Under the pieces are notes generated by a model. It was not told the DNA's origin, made no database searches, and saw only the letters and a program-made list of their open reading frames with translations. A program made the position numbers and the translations under genes. A stretch of 39,288 bases of DNA from MAG-120531 sp029242825 (GTDB taxonomy: Bacteria; Bacteroidota; Bacteroidia; Flavobacteriales; Flavobacteriaceae). The DNA is taken from NCBI GenBank assembly GCA_029242825.1, contig JAQWTF010000074.1, forward strand, positions 1-39,288, in the 5' to 3' direction. This document shows, piece after piece, positions 14,620 through 23,809 of the stretch (positions are counted from its first letter, which is position 1; each line of letters opens with the position of its first letter).

Positions 14620-16575
14620 TTACTCTGTTGCTCCTTCCTCAGTAGCTTCTTCGTTTGCAGCCTCTTCTTCCTCTTTATTTATTTTATGTGTTAGTATATT
14701 GACCTTTTTGAGTTTTTCTTTCCAAGTGTCAATATCTTCTTTGTGTTTATTAATTTTATGGACAACTTCTTTAACTACAGGATTGTCTTCAGATGCATTT
14801 GAAAAGAATTCTAAGTTGTTTTCTAATTGTCGCATCTCATTTTTAGACTCTTCAATCTTTTTGCGAATAAAAGCTTTTTCGTTAGCAAGTGCATAGTCAT
14901 TATCAGAACTGGCCAACTGATTGAGTTTGTCTCCGTATTTAAGCAATTCCCCCGCCTGTTTGTCAATATTTAATTTAAGAAATAGGGCGTCTAAAACCTT
15001 ATTAAAGGTATTGTTAATGTTTTTGCTTTTAAAAGGTACCCTTCCAATATTTTTCCAAGCAGCTATTTGTGCTTTTATAAAAGTGAGGTCTTTTTCATTA
15101 TCTGCCCCTAGGTCATATGCTTTTAAGTCTGCCAGCACCTTCTCTTTGGCGGTTAAATTTTCCTCTTCTACAGCATTGTTTGCATTTTTACTCTTATTCA
15201 CATTGGTGAAATAGGTATTACAAGCAGCCTTAAATGATTTCCAGATTTTATCTGAATACTTCCTAGGTACATGCCCAATTGTTTTCCACTCATTTTGAAT
15301 ACGCTTAAAAGTCTGCGTAGTTTCATCACTCACTTCGCTATCTTTGAGGGAATTAGCAGTTTCTAGTAATGCTTTCTTTGCATCAAGATTTTCTTGCTGC
15401 TCATTTTTTAAGTGCTTGTAGAAACTATTTTTATGCTGATTAAATAGCTTAGTAGCAGCTTTAAATGCTTTCCAGGTTTTTTCATTTTGTTTTTGAGGTA
15501 CTTTTCCAGTTTCAAAAAATGTATTCCTGAGGGTTTCTACCGTTTTCATCTGGCTTTGAATCCCTTTATGTGTAGTGGCAATACCTTCACTAACCGCATT
15601 AATCTTAGCTATAATTTCAAGCTTTATTTCTAGATTTCCTTCAAAACCTTTTTCTAAGGATTTAAAATGCTCTTGTCTTTTTTCATGAATGACCTTAGTA
15701 GCTGCGCTAAAACGATCCCAAACTGCCTCTCTATTTTCCTTGTCTACAGGACCTAGATCTTCTTTCCATATTTTATGAAGTGTTTGAAGCTCTTGGAATG
15801 CCTTATGAATATCAGTTTCTGTCTCAAGCGCTTCTGCTTTTTCAATAATTTTGAGTTTTTCCTCAAGATTGTGTTTAAAATCTAAGTCCCTCAGTTCCCT
15901 GTTAAGGTTTAAGAAATCATAAAAGATTTCCATATGATGGTGATAGGTTTTCCAAGCATCATTGTAGTGAGTTCTTGGAATTGCCCCTGCATTTTTCCAT
16001 TCTTTTTGTATTTCCTTAAAGTTCTTGTAAGTGTCGTTAATGTCTTCTTCTACATTTACTAAGCCCTTGAGTCTTTCTATGAGATCTAGGCGTTTCTTGA
16101 GGTTGTTTTGAAGGTTAGACTCTAAGGTTTTATAATAGGCGTCTTTTTTCTCGCGATACTCGCCATACACCTCATTAAATTGTCTTTTGGCTACAGAATT
16201 GTATCTAAAGTCTATTTCGTTACCGCCTCCCTCTATGAACTCTGCCTTTTTTTGTTCTAAGAAATCTTGAAATTTAACATCAAAGGCTGCTTTTATAGCG
16301 TCCACATTCTTTTTAATTGCTTGGACTTTTTCATTTTTGACTAGCCTTTGAAGTTCCCCGACTAGATTTTCCATATTCAATGTTTCATAGTCCAAATCTG
16401 GAATACTATGTCTGGAAGCATTATCTACATCTTCTGCGTCTTCTGCATTAGAATCATCAATTTCGGATTGAGGATCTTCTTGCGAAGTATTTTCCTCATG
16501 ATGGGTTTGTTTTTCAACTTTTAAATCTTCCTTTCCTACCGGATCTTGTAGGTTTCCGTCTTTTTCTTCTAACAT
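14620..16575 (-). CDS. DUF349 repeat protein
   Basis: A 651-residue charged, helical cytoplasmic protein without signal or membrane segment. The first 55 residues are acidic and low-complexity. Five DUF349 repeats follow, each marked by a W/F-x(3)-G-x-(V/I)-P-like turn: WKNAGAIP (193), WKEDLGPV (270), FFETGKVP (353), WKTIGHVP (430) and WKNIGRVP (507). The spacing is 77, 83, 77 and 77 residues. A coiled-coil region (about 565-640) and an Ala/Glu-rich tail end it. DUF349 proteins are widespread in Bacteroidota and actinobacteria, and their molecular role is not settled. It is 117 nt downstream of aroE with its own upstream AT-rich gap, and is convergent with rny. Confidence 0.85.
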   Translation of the reverse strand: MLEEKDGNLQDPVGKEDLKVEKQTHHEENTSQEDPQSEIDDSNAEDAEDVDNASRHSIPDLDYETLNMENLVGELQRLVKNEKVQAIKKNVDAIKAAFDVKFQDFLEQKKAEFIEGGGNEIDFRYNSVAKRQFNEVYGEYREKKDAYYKTLESNLQNNLKKRLDLIERLKGLVNVEEDINDTYKNFKEIQKEWKNAGAIPRTHYNDAWKTYHHHMEIFYDFLNLNRELRDLDFKHNLEEKLKIIEKAEALETETDIHKAFQELQTLHKIWKEDLGPVDKENREAVWDRFSAATKVIHEKRQEHFKSLEKGFEGNLEIKLEIIAKINAVSEGIATTHKGIQSQMKTVETLRNTFFETGKVPQKQNEKTWKAFKAATKLFNQHKNSFYKHLKNEQQENLDAKKALLETANSLKDSEVSDETTQTFKRIQNEWKTIGHVPRKYSDKIWKSFKAACNTYFTNVNKSKNANNAVEEENLTAKEKVLADLKAYDLGADNEKDLTFIKAQIAAWKNIGRVPFKSKNINNTFNKVLDALFLKLNIDKQAGELLKYGDKLNQLASSDNDYALANEKAFIRKKIEESKNEMRQLENNLEFFSNASEDNPVVKEVVHKINKHKEDIDTWKEKLKKVNILTHKINKEEEEAANEEATEEGATE

Positions 16576-16692
16576 GTTATATGGTTTTTGTCAGTTCAAA
16601 ATAGAGAGGGTTTCTGCCCTTTCTTATCCTTAGTAATATACTAACATATAACTATATATAAAAATTTATTGTTTTTTTAAACCCTAAGTATT

Positions 16693-17439
16693 TTACCTAT
16701 TCCAAATCTCCCAGGAAGCCTCTGCTTGGCCCACTAACATTTCATAGCCGTTTTTAATTTTAGCCCCTCTTAATTTTGCTTCATTCAAAAAAGCCGTTAG
16801 CTCGGGATTGTAAATTAAATCAAAGGCAATATGATTTGTACCAATTTGACTGTAGTCAATATCTGGTTTTTGATCTATCTCAGGGAAGGTACCAATAGGC
16901 GTGCAATTAACAATGATTAAGTGCTCTTGTAAGAGCTCTTTTGTGAGATCTTTGTAACTTATTTGTCCCTCTTTAGATTGTCTAGATACATATAGAAAAG
17001 GAATACCCATGCTTTTAAAAACATGAGATACTGCCTTAGATGCTCCACCAGTCCCAAGAATAAGTGCTTTTTTATGCTCGGAAGATATAAGAGGTTCTAT
17101 GGCTTTTCTGAACCCTATGACGTCTGTATTGTAACCTACGGTCCCTTCTTTTGTGAACTTAATAGTGTTTACCGCACCTATTTCTGCAGCAGTTGGATCT
17201 AGCTTAGTCAAGAAAGGTATTACAGATTCCTTGTAAGGAATGGTTACATTCATTCCCTTTAAGTCTGTTGTTTGGTCTAATAGTTTATTAAAATTGCTGA
17301 GGTCTTGAAAATCAAAATTCTCGTAAGTATATCCCTCAAGATTAAGTTGTTCAAACTTCTTAGAAAAATAATTTCCTGAAAAAGAGTAAGAAATATCTTT
17401 TCCTAGTAATCCGTATTTATTGCTTTTTTTTGTGTGCAT
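16693..17439 (-). CDS. aroE: Shikimate dehydrogenase
   Basis: A 248-residue enzyme that reduces 3-dehydroshikimate to shikimate with NADPH in aromatic amino acid synthesis. Visible are the substrate Ser motif SYSFS (17-21), MNVTIPYK with catalytic Lys70, Asn91 in VNTIKF, and Asp106 in NTDVIGF. The dinucleotide loop GTGGASKA is at about 129-136, and NCTPIG follows. At 248 residues it is slightly shorter than the common 270-290, as is usual in Bacteroidota. Its start overlaps the 3' end of the DUF368 gene by 23 nt, indicating translation from the same mRNA. Confidence 0.92.
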   Translation of the reverse strand: MHTKKSNKYGLLGKDISYSFSGNYFSKKFEQLNLEGYTYENFDFQDLSNFNKLLDQTTDLKGMNVTIPYKESVIPFLTKLDPTAAEIGAVNTIKFTKEGTVGYNTDVIGFRKAIEPLISSEHKKALILGTGGASKAVSHVFKSMGIPFLYVSRQSKEGQISYKDLTKELLQEHLIIVNCTPIGTFPEIDQKPDIDYSQIGTNHIAFDLIYNPELTAFLNEAKLRGAKIKNGYEMLVGQAEASWEIWNR

Positions 17440-18430
17440 AAGATTCTAAAGCCATTAAAATTACAAAACCTATTACCATCCAAAAAATGGCCCACCATGT
17501 AGCCGCCTCTTGAATGGAAGGAATGTATCTCTGGTAATTTAATATTATTTTATGCTGGTTTGAATCCAACAACGGTTTTCCTAATTCATTCAGTTTGTAA
17601 ATAGTTTCTTTCCAGGGCCAAACAACCCCTAAAGACCCGGAAATAAAACCAATTATGATCGCTGTAGTAATGGCGTTAAAGCGCTTCAAAACAACACTGA
17701 TTAAGTGAGATAAAGTAACCAATCCGGCTGTAGATCCCAAGGTGAAAACAGCAAGTATTTTTAGTGTTTTAAGTCGCTTTGGATTGTTCCAAAAACTAAA
17801 GTCGCCTTGGATAATTTCAAAAAAAGTGTCGTAAAGCGCATTAACACTATCCACAAGTAGGAGTACATAATTGCCTAAAAGCATTAGTATGAATGAACCA
17901 GATAAGCCAGGAAGTGTCATTCCAGATACGCTAATCATTCCGCAGAAAAACACAAACAACAAGTGGTCATTCTCTTTGGCAGGGCTAAGAAAACTAATAC
18001 TTACACCAATACCCAGTCCAATGAATCCCCATAGGATTGTACTGCTATTCCATTGTTTAAACTGTTTGGATATATAGTATACGGATCCCAATATCATGCC
18101 AAAGAAAAGGGACCAAACATAGGTTTCTTGAGTGAGTAGAAAATAATCGAGCACTTTAGAAACACTAAAATAGCTTACGATCATTCCCATAAGGAGTACC
18201 CAAAGAAAGGGACCGTTTATATAGTAGTAGAAAGGCTTAAATCTTCCTGATACAAGCAGGAAGAACGCTTTTTTATTGACCTTTTTTAGCGCGTAAATAA
18301 ATTCTTCATAAAAACCACCAACAAATGCTACAATTCCACCTGAGACTCCTGGAACTTTATTTGCAGCGCCCATAGCCAGTCCCTTTAAAAAAAGGAATAT
18401 GTTGTCTTGTAAGGTTCTTTGCTGCTCCAT
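17417..18430 (-). CDS. DUF368 family membrane protein (undecaprenyl-phosphate translocase type), copy 2
   Basis: A 337-residue polytopic membrane protein. The N-terminal family motif is GLAMGAANKVPGVSGG (about 14-29). A second, related loop TLPGLSGSFILMLLGNY occurs near residue 175, giving the internal two-fold repeat typical of the family. DUF368 (PopT) proteins are reported to recycle undecaprenyl phosphate across the cytoplasmic membrane, feeding peptidoglycan and glycan synthesis. It lies 19 nt after a paralogue of the same family and overlaps aroE. Compared with that copy, the first motif has NK in place of DV, so the two may not be equivalent. Confidence 0.85.
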   Translation of the reverse strand: MEQQRTLQDNIFLFLKGLAMGAANKVPGVSGGIVAFVGGFYEEFIYALKKVNKKAFFLLVSGRFKPFYYYINGPFLWVLLMGMIVSYFSVSKVLDYFLLTQETYVWSLFFGMILGSVYYISKQFKQWNSSTILWGFIGLGIGVSISFLSPAKENDHLLFVFFCGMISVSGMTLPGLSGSFILMLLGNYVLLLVDSVNALYDTFFEIIQGDFSFWNNPKRLKTLKILAVFTLGSTAGLVTLSHLISVVLKRFNAITTAIIIGFISGSLGVVWPWKETIYKLNELGKPLLDSNQHKIILNYQRYIPSIQEAATWWAIFWMVIGFVILMALESYAHKKKQ

Positions 18431-18449
18431 AATGTCAATGATGTAACAC

Positions 18450-19373
18450 TTAGGTGGTTTTTTTATTGGCAGATTTTTCTAAGATGAAAATTAACGAAAA
18501 GCCAAAAATAGCCAACAAGCTAGCAGCAATTATTTGTGTGTTCCCAGAAAAATCCCAAGGCAATACATTTTTAGAGGCCAAAACAATCTCTTTATCCCGA
18601 ACTATTCTTGAGGAAACGACTTCCTTCCAAGGCCATATTTTAGATAGGGATCCTATAATAAACCCCATCAGTATGGAGAGTGTTTGATTTTTAAAATGAT
18701 TAAGGGTCCATTTTAAAATTCTAGAAAAAGAGGCCAGACCTATAATACAGCCTGCACCAACAGTGGCAATGATCAACAGATCCCTTTGATGAACCGCATT
18801 TAATATGGGTTCATATGAACCGAGCAATACTAAAATAAATGCCCCAGATATGCCCGGTAAAATCATAGCGCAAATGGCTAAGGCACCAGACAGAAATAAA
18901 TACAACGGTTGTTGGCTGTTTTCAACTACCCCCAATTCCCCTATACCAATGGCTATGGCTATTCCAATAACTGCCATGATATAATCTGTAGGTTTTTTAT
19001 TTTTGATTGATTTTCCAATAAAAACAACACTAGCTAAAACCAAGCCAAAGAAGAAAGACCAAAGCAGGACAGTCTCATGGTTCAGAAGCCAACTAATGCC
19101 TTTTGCTAGTGAGATTACACTGACACCAATACCTAGAAAAAGCGCTGTTAAAAAATTTCCATTAATATGTGCCCAAAAGCTTTTAATCCCTTCCTGTTTC
19201 CACTTTTTTAAGGCTTTGAGGTTCACATTATTAATACTCTCTAAGAGCTCCTCATAAATACCAGATATAAAAGCAATGGTTCCACCTGAAACTCCAGGAA
19301 CCACATCTGCAGCACCCATAGCCATACCTTTTAAAAAAAGGACTATATAATTCCTGTTTATTTTTTTTTGCAT
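18450..19373 (-). CDS. DUF368 family membrane protein (undecaprenyl-phosphate translocase type), copy 1
   Basis: A 307-residue polytopic membrane protein, paralogous to the next gene downstream. The canonical motif GMAMGAADVVPGVSGGT (about 15-31) and a second loop ILPGISGAFILVLLGSY (near 165) mark DUF368/PopT. The known role of the family is return of undecaprenyl phosphate to the cytoplasmic face, as with DedA proteins. It is the more consensus-like of the pair. It lies 30 nt downstream of the TPR gene and 19 nt upstream of its paralogue, so the group TPR-DUF368-DUF368-aroE is probably one transcript. Confidence 0.88.
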   Translation of the reverse strand: MQKKINRNYIVLFLKGMAMGAADVVPGVSGGTIAFISGIYEELLESINNVNLKALKKWKQEGIKSFWAHINGNFLTALFLGIGVSVISLAKGISWLLNHETVLLWSFFFGLVLASVVFIGKSIKNKKPTDYIMAVIGIAIAIGIGELGVVENSQQPLYLFLSGALAICAMILPGISGAFILVLLGSYEPILNAVHQRDLLIIATVGAGCIIGLASFSRILKWTLNHFKNQTLSILMGFIIGSLSKIWPWKEVVSSRIVRDKEIVLASKNVLPWDFSGNTQIIAASLLAIFGFSLIFILEKSANKKTT

Positions 19374-19403
19374 GTCTAGCGTAAAGTTTAAAAATAGGGT
19401 ATT

Positions 19404-20804
19404 TTAACTAGAAGCCTTGCTAGAGGTGCTAATAAAATTGGAAACCCAAGTACTGTTAAAAAAACCAGGATATTGACTTTTGAAATGCGCTAGAAGACTG
19501 TAGTCTAATCTCAATGCCTCAGAAAGATGGTATTTGCTTTGCTCAATATCTTGAGAAAGCCCAAAAATAAATGCCAATCGATACCTTAAGGAGGCAATTT
19601 CTGGGAAGAAACCAATCGCTTGAAGCAGTATTTGATTCGCCGCCTCAAATTCTTTATTTTCCATGACTACCAAGGCCCAAGACTCCCATGTACTTAAATC
19701 ATAATCTCCAAACTCAACGGCCTGTTTGTAGGCGAAATCTGCCTCGTCTAATTGCCCTAAGCTTACATTTATTTGCGCACATTTTTTCCAATAAGCTTCA
19801 TTTTCGGTGTCAATATGCAAGGCCTTATTAATGTAATAAAGTGCCTTTTCATAATTTTTCTCTCTAATATAAAAATTGGTTATAGCTAGCCAACCTTTGT
19901 CTAAAAGTGGGTCCTCATGGACTGTTTTATAATAGTATTGTTGTGCGAGATCTGAATTTCCAATTTTTTCATGACACCTGCCAATTCTAAGGTAGGCATG
20001 GGCGGTGGGATCCTCTAAGTCTATAGTGGTCTCATAATTCTCAATAGCTTCATTATAGCGCTTGAGTTTTTCTAAAACCATGGCTTTTTCAAAATAAGCG
20101 CCAATAAATGATTCATCAGATATTATAGCAAAATCAAAGGCAGTGAGCGCCTCTTTATAGAGACCTTTACTCTTGTATTGCTTTCCAAGCTGATGCCATG
20201 CCACTTCACAATAAGGTTCTTTTTCTAAGTAATCATTGAGATAAGAAATAGCGCCATCAGGATCTTCTAAGTATTCAAAGCAATAGATAATATTATACAG
20301 TGAGGCATAGTCCTGAGGATCTTCTTCCACACATTTAATAAAATTGTGCTTAGCTTTCTCAAAATCTTCTAAAAACAAATATTCCATACCCAAAAGGGCA
20401 TAGATGTCTAAAGTGTCTTCAGTGAGTAATAACGCTTTCTCAAGACAACTAATAGCTTGAAGGTGTTTGTCTTGCTTGGACCAAATATTGGCCCTTTGAA
20501 TATATATTTCCTCGTTTTTTTGGTCTAGAGATTCTAAGTAATCCAATTGAGAAATTGCGAGATCTAGCTTGTTCTCAAAGACCATCACTTCAATTTCTAA
20601 CAACTTTAAAGGGGTTGTTTCAGGGTGTTGTTCCAAACCAATTTTAATGGCTTTTTTTGCCAATGAAACCTTTCCATTATTGAGATAGTGGTGTATGATG
20701 TCTTCAAAATCCTCCGCGTCAAAAAAGTACACGTCGTCTGTTTTGAGCATGGATTCAAACTTTGCGATTGGCTCGCTGCCTTCTTCATTAGGATCTAACG
20801 CCAT
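19404..20804 (-). CDS. Tetratricopeptide repeat protein
   Basis: A 466-residue soluble protein made almost wholly of TPR helices. Typical repeat signatures are visible, such as LGMEYLFLEDFEKAKHNF (near 138-155), YNEAIENYETTI and YEKALYYINKALHID. There is no signal peptide, so it is cytoplasmic. TPR arrays bind protein partners, and the partner is not evident. The N-terminal ~25 residues are acidic and not repeat-like. It has a 106-bp upstream gap with a direct repeat and a TAAATTTA box, so it may be the first gene of its own transcript with the DUF368 pair and aroE downstream. Confidence 0.85.
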   Translation of the reverse strand: MALDPNEEGSEPIAKFESMLKTDDVYFFDAEDFEDIIHHYLNNGKVSLAKKAIKIGLEQHPETTPLKLLEIEVMVFENKLDLAISQLDYLESLDQKNEEIYIQRANIWSKQDKHLQAISCLEKALLLTEDTLDIYALLGMEYLFLEDFEKAKHNFIKCVEEDPQDYASLYNIIYCFEYLEDPDGAISYLNDYLEKEPYCEVAWHQLGKQYKSKGLYKEALTAFDFAIISDESFIGAYFEKAMVLEKLKRYNEAIENYETTIDLEDPTAHAYLRIGRCHEKIGNSDLAQQYYYKTVHEDPLLDKGWLAITNFYIREKNYEKALYYINKALHIDTENEAYWKKCAQINVSLGQLDEADFAYKQAVEFGDYDLSTWESWALVVMENKEFEAANQILLQAIGFFPEIASLRYRLAFIFGLSQDIEQSKYHLSEALRLDYSLLAHFKSQYPGFFNSTWVSNFISTSSKASS

Positions 20805-20832
20805 AGCGTATATCTTGGGGTTTCAATTAATT

Positions 20833-20891
20833 TAAATTTAGGGGTAATCCCATTAACAAATCTTATAATCTGGGGGTTATTATTAACAAAT
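20833..20891 (-). promoter_or_regulatory. Upstream region of the TPR gene with a direct repeat and -7/-33-like boxes
   Basis: ATTAACAAAT occurs at 20852-20861 and again at 20882-20891, 30 bp apart. Each follows a GGGG run, so the similarity extends to about 20 bp. On the minus strand each copy supplies a TTTG. The one at 20857-20860 lies 16 bp from TAAATTTA (20833-20840), a -7-like box. This could be a promoter with a repeated binding site. The evidence is pattern only. Confidence 0.35.
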
Positions 20892-20910
20892 TAGTTAACA
20901 CTACAAGAGA

Positions 20911-22101
20911 TTAATTTAAAGACCTTGTGTTTTTATCTAAAATCTTTAAAATTAAATCGCAGCCTTTCTCCAATTCATCCATTGAAATAGTTAAGGGGGG
21001 AGATATTCTCACAGCTTTTTTTTCAAAGAGTAACCAGAAAAGAATTAATCCATTTTTTGATGCTTCTAAAACCAATTCATTGGCTTTTTCAGGAGAGGCT
21101 AAAATGAGGGCTAACATAAGCCCTTTTCCTCTAATTTCTTTTATGTCAGGGTGCTGTAATTTACGTCTCAAAAAAGCCTCTTTCTCTAAAGTTTGAGCCA
21201 TGAGGTTTTCTTCTTGTATAATTTCTAAAGTGGCCTTGCAGGCCGATGCTATTACAGGATTTCCCCCAAAAGTGGTAATATGTCCAAGGCTGGGCTTTTC
21301 TTGAAGTAAGTCCATAAGGGGTTTAGACGCTATAAATGCGCCAACAGGTAGACCACCAGCCATTCCTTTACCTACGACCAATATATGGGGTACACATTGG
21401 TAGTGCTCAAAAGCAAATAGCGCTCCTGTACGCCCAAATCCTGGTTGAATTTCATCTAAAATGAGCAATGCACCAACCGCTTCGCAGCGTTCTTTTACAG
21501 CTTTTAAATATCCATTATTTGGGCAAATGAATCCTGCACCCCCTTGAATGGTTTCTAGTAGGACTGCAGCCGTTTTTTCAGTGATCTGTGACAATTCTAT
21601 AAATGCATTGAAATGTATAAATCTTACACCGGGTACCAATGGTCTAAAAGCAGCTTTTCTGTCTTCATATCCCATGACACTTAAACTCCCCATTGTATTT
21701 CCGTGGTAAGCATGGTGTGCTGCAATAATTTCATGTCTTCCTGTAGCCCTTCTAGCTAATTTCATAGCGCCTTCTATGGCTTCTGTCCCAGAATTTACTA
21801 GGTAAGTACAATCCAAACCTTCCGGAAGCAATGCCGCCAATGCTTTAGTGTAATCAATAGCTGGTTTTTGGGCGTATTCCCCATATACCATGACATGCAT
21901 GTATTTGGCCGTTTGTTCTTGAATGGCTTTTACAAGTTTTGGATGGGTGTGGCCAACACTACAAGCAGAAACACCGGCTACAAAATCCAGGTGACCCTTT
22001 CCGTTCGAGTCGTAAATATAACTGCCCTTGGCATGAGAAACTTCTAAAGCCAGGGGGTGGGGGGTAGTTTGTGCCTGATATTTTAAAAAATCTGAGATCA
22101 C
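20911..22101 (-). CDS. Class III PLP aminotransferase (aspartate aminotransferase family)
   Basis: A 396-residue PLP-dependent enzyme of the acetylornithine/4-aminobutyrate aminotransferase fold. Visible are NSGTEAIEGAMKLAR (about 103-117), AYHGNTMGSLS (about 131-141), Asp216 in LDEIQPGFGRTG and Schiff-base Lys245 in VVGKGMAGG. Pro220 replaces the Thr of the usual DE(V/I)QTG, a variation seen in several class III subgroups. The substrate is not known, since no arginine- or GABA-pathway gene is adjacent. The start is GTG at 22099-22101, whose bases overlap the OstA-like TGA (GTGA), pointing to translational coupling. Confidence 0.85.
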   Translation of the reverse strand: MISDFLKYQAQTTPHPLALEVSHAKGSYIYDSNGKGHLDFVAGVSACSVGHTHPKLVKAIQEQTAKYMHVMVYGEYAQKPAIDYTKALAALLPEGLDCTYLVNSGTEAIEGAMKLARRATGRHEIIAAHHAYHGNTMGSLSVMGYEDRKAAFRPLVPGVRFIHFNAFIELSQITEKTAAVLLETIQGGAGFICPNNGYLKAVKERCEAVGALLILDEIQPGFGRTGALFAFEHYQCVPHILVVGKGMAGGLPVGAFIASKPLMDLLQEKPSLGHITTFGGNPVIASACKATLEIIQEENLMAQTLEKEAFLRRKLQHPDIKEIRGKGLMLALILASPEKANELVLEASKNGLILFWLLFEKKAVRISPPLTISMDELEKGCDLILKILDKNTRSLN

Positions 22102-23732
22102 TTCTGAGATAGTTGCTTTTTTGTAGTTTTCTCTTCAGTATTGGGTAAATTTTCTCGGTCAATCGGTTGGGTGAGTCCCCTGATCTTAGCTAATTTAATC
22201 TGGAGATCTTCCGGTCCAAAAATATCATCTTTAGTTCGAATTCTCTCGTCTCCAAACCATAAGAATCCCTCTAATTTTCTGTCTATAACTGGAAGTTCTG
22301 ACAGTGGGTAAATGGTGCCATCTGGCGCAGTTATAAAAGTAATTTCACTAATGTCGTTGTTGACCATCTCAATAGCAATTTCACTACAAATGGTTTTGTT
22401 AATTCCCATGAGTTCTTGCTCCTTATCATATAAATAATAGATGAGCTCAGTGTTCTTGATCAAGTTTAAAAAGCGAAGTGCATTGTTTTCAAAAACCCCA
22501 AACATGTCTTTTCCCTTAGCCTGGTTAAATCCTATCTTTCGAATAGTGTCTTTAGCTACAATGAAAGCATTATTGAGTACCTCTAGGGAGTCTAGTGATT
22601 TTGTTTTTGGATCTGATTTTAAATGAATCACATCTCCGGTCATCTGGTTTTCACCATTCCAAATTATGGGCCTTTTAATGAGCTGAGTAAGTCCTGTTCT
22701 TTGATCAAAATGAATGGAATCGCATTTTCCACTCAAGTCGGTCTTGTAAAACTTAGCTCCTCTAAATGCCCTTAAAATTCTGGCGTCAGGCTTTCCTGTA
22801 AGCATAATAGTATCTCCGTGCATATACAGGGAGTCTTTCTCTACTAAGCTAATAGAGACTGCTTTTTTTGTTGCGAATACGGAATCTTTTGCCTTAAAAA
22901 CCTCTGCGTAATGCGCCCTAATAACGCCATTGTTTATGGTGTCTGTAACAACAATGTTATTGGTTGCAGAGGCAAATTTTCTATTTTTATTAAAGTAAAC
23001 AGAGTCCCCTTCAATGATTCTATTATTGTAGTTAATCTTTGTGTTTTTAATTCCATAACCACTCTCTGCTGTCATGTTGTAATAGCCACGTTCGCAATAA
23101 AAGGTGTATTCCTTTCCATAAATTGTAGAAGGGCCATACATATAGGCATTTTTTGAAGTAGTGTAATAGTCTAGTTGCTGGGAACGCAGTTTGTATTCTG
23201 GATTAACCACCTCTACACGGCTTAAAAACTGGTATTTCTTTGGGGTTAAATAATACCTTCCAATATCTGAAGTTAAGGTGTTTTGGCTGTCTACAATAGT
23301 GCCTTTTTTGTTGTAATAGGCCTCCTGTTTTTCTCTATTAAAGTAGAGTGTGTCAGAGGGCGTTAAAGTCATGTCAGTATTTTTCAAACTTACAGACTCC
23401 CATGCTTTGGCCAATTGAGAAACACCATTGTAGTCCAATTGTCCTGCATTCATGAAGATAGAATCTCCTTGAATGAGTGTGATATTTCCTTTGGCCCTTA
23501 TCTTGTTTTCTGCAGGATAGAAAATGGCAATATCACACCAGAGGTCTGCCCCTTGGTGTCTAAATTGAACTTGTTTGTCATCTTTACTAAAGATGGAAGC
23601 TCCGGGAAATTCCGCTTCATCCTTGGTGAAATTTCCCCCATAAACAATTTGGATTTGCTTCTCTTGGCCTTGAACCTTAGCAGACAAGAAGCATAGGGAA
23701 ATAAGCAGTATAAAAACGTAGTATTTCTTCAA
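22098..23732 (-). CDS. OstA-like protein (LptA/LptD N-domain family)
   Basis: A 544-residue exported protein with a signal peptide (cleavage near VQGQ-EKQ, about residue 23). The mature part repeats short beta strands of the type GDSIFMNAGQLDYNG and EGDSVYFNKNRKFASATNN, typical of the OstA/LptA beta-jellyroll that carries LPS through the periplasm. The beta-barrel of full-length LptD is absent. It may be a periplasmic LPS or lipid transport component. Its 3' end is coupled to the class III aminotransferase by a GTGA overlap. The upstream gap holds the purA terminator, so it should have its own promoter. Confidence 0.8.
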   Translation of the reverse strand: MKKYYVFILLISLCFLSAKVQGQEKQIQIVYGGNFTKDEAEFPGASIFSKDDKQVQFRHQGADLWCDIAIFYPAENKIRAKGNITLIQGDSIFMNAGQLDYNGVSQLAKAWESVSLKNTDMTLTPSDTLYFNREKQEAYYNKKGTIVDSQNTLTSDIGRYYLTPKKYQFLSRVEVVNPEYKLRSQQLDYYTTSKNAYMYGPSTIYGKEYTFYCERGYYNMTAESGYGIKNTKINYNNRIIEGDSVYFNKNRKFASATNNIVVTDTINNGVIRAHYAEVFKAKDSVFATKKAVSISLVEKDSLYMHGDTIMLTGKPDARILRAFRGAKFYKTDLSGKCDSIHFDQRTGLTQLIKRPIIWNGENQMTGDVIHLKSDPKTKSLDSLEVLNNAFIVAKDTIRKIGFNQAKGKDMFGVFENNALRFLNLIKNTELIYYLYDKEQELMGINKTICSEIAIEMVNNDISEITFITAPDGTIYPLSELPVIDRKLEGFLWFGDERIRTKDDIFGPEDLQIKLAKIRGLTQPIDRENLPNTEEKTTKKQLSQK

Positions 23733-23759
23733 AGGGTCTAATTGCTAATGGTTTAATAA

Positions 23760-23797
23760 GAAAAAATCTTCACCCCTTATGTTAAAATACAAGGGGT
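23760..23797 (-). terminator. Rho-independent terminator after purA
   Basis: On the minus strand ACCCCTT and AAGGGGT (plus-strand 23791-23797 and 23772-23778) form a 7-bp stem, followed after 5 nt by a run of Ts (plus-strand A-run near 23760-23766). It lies 13 nt beyond the purA stop. Confidence 0.75.
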
Positions 23798-23809
23798 AAA
23801 GAAACTTTT

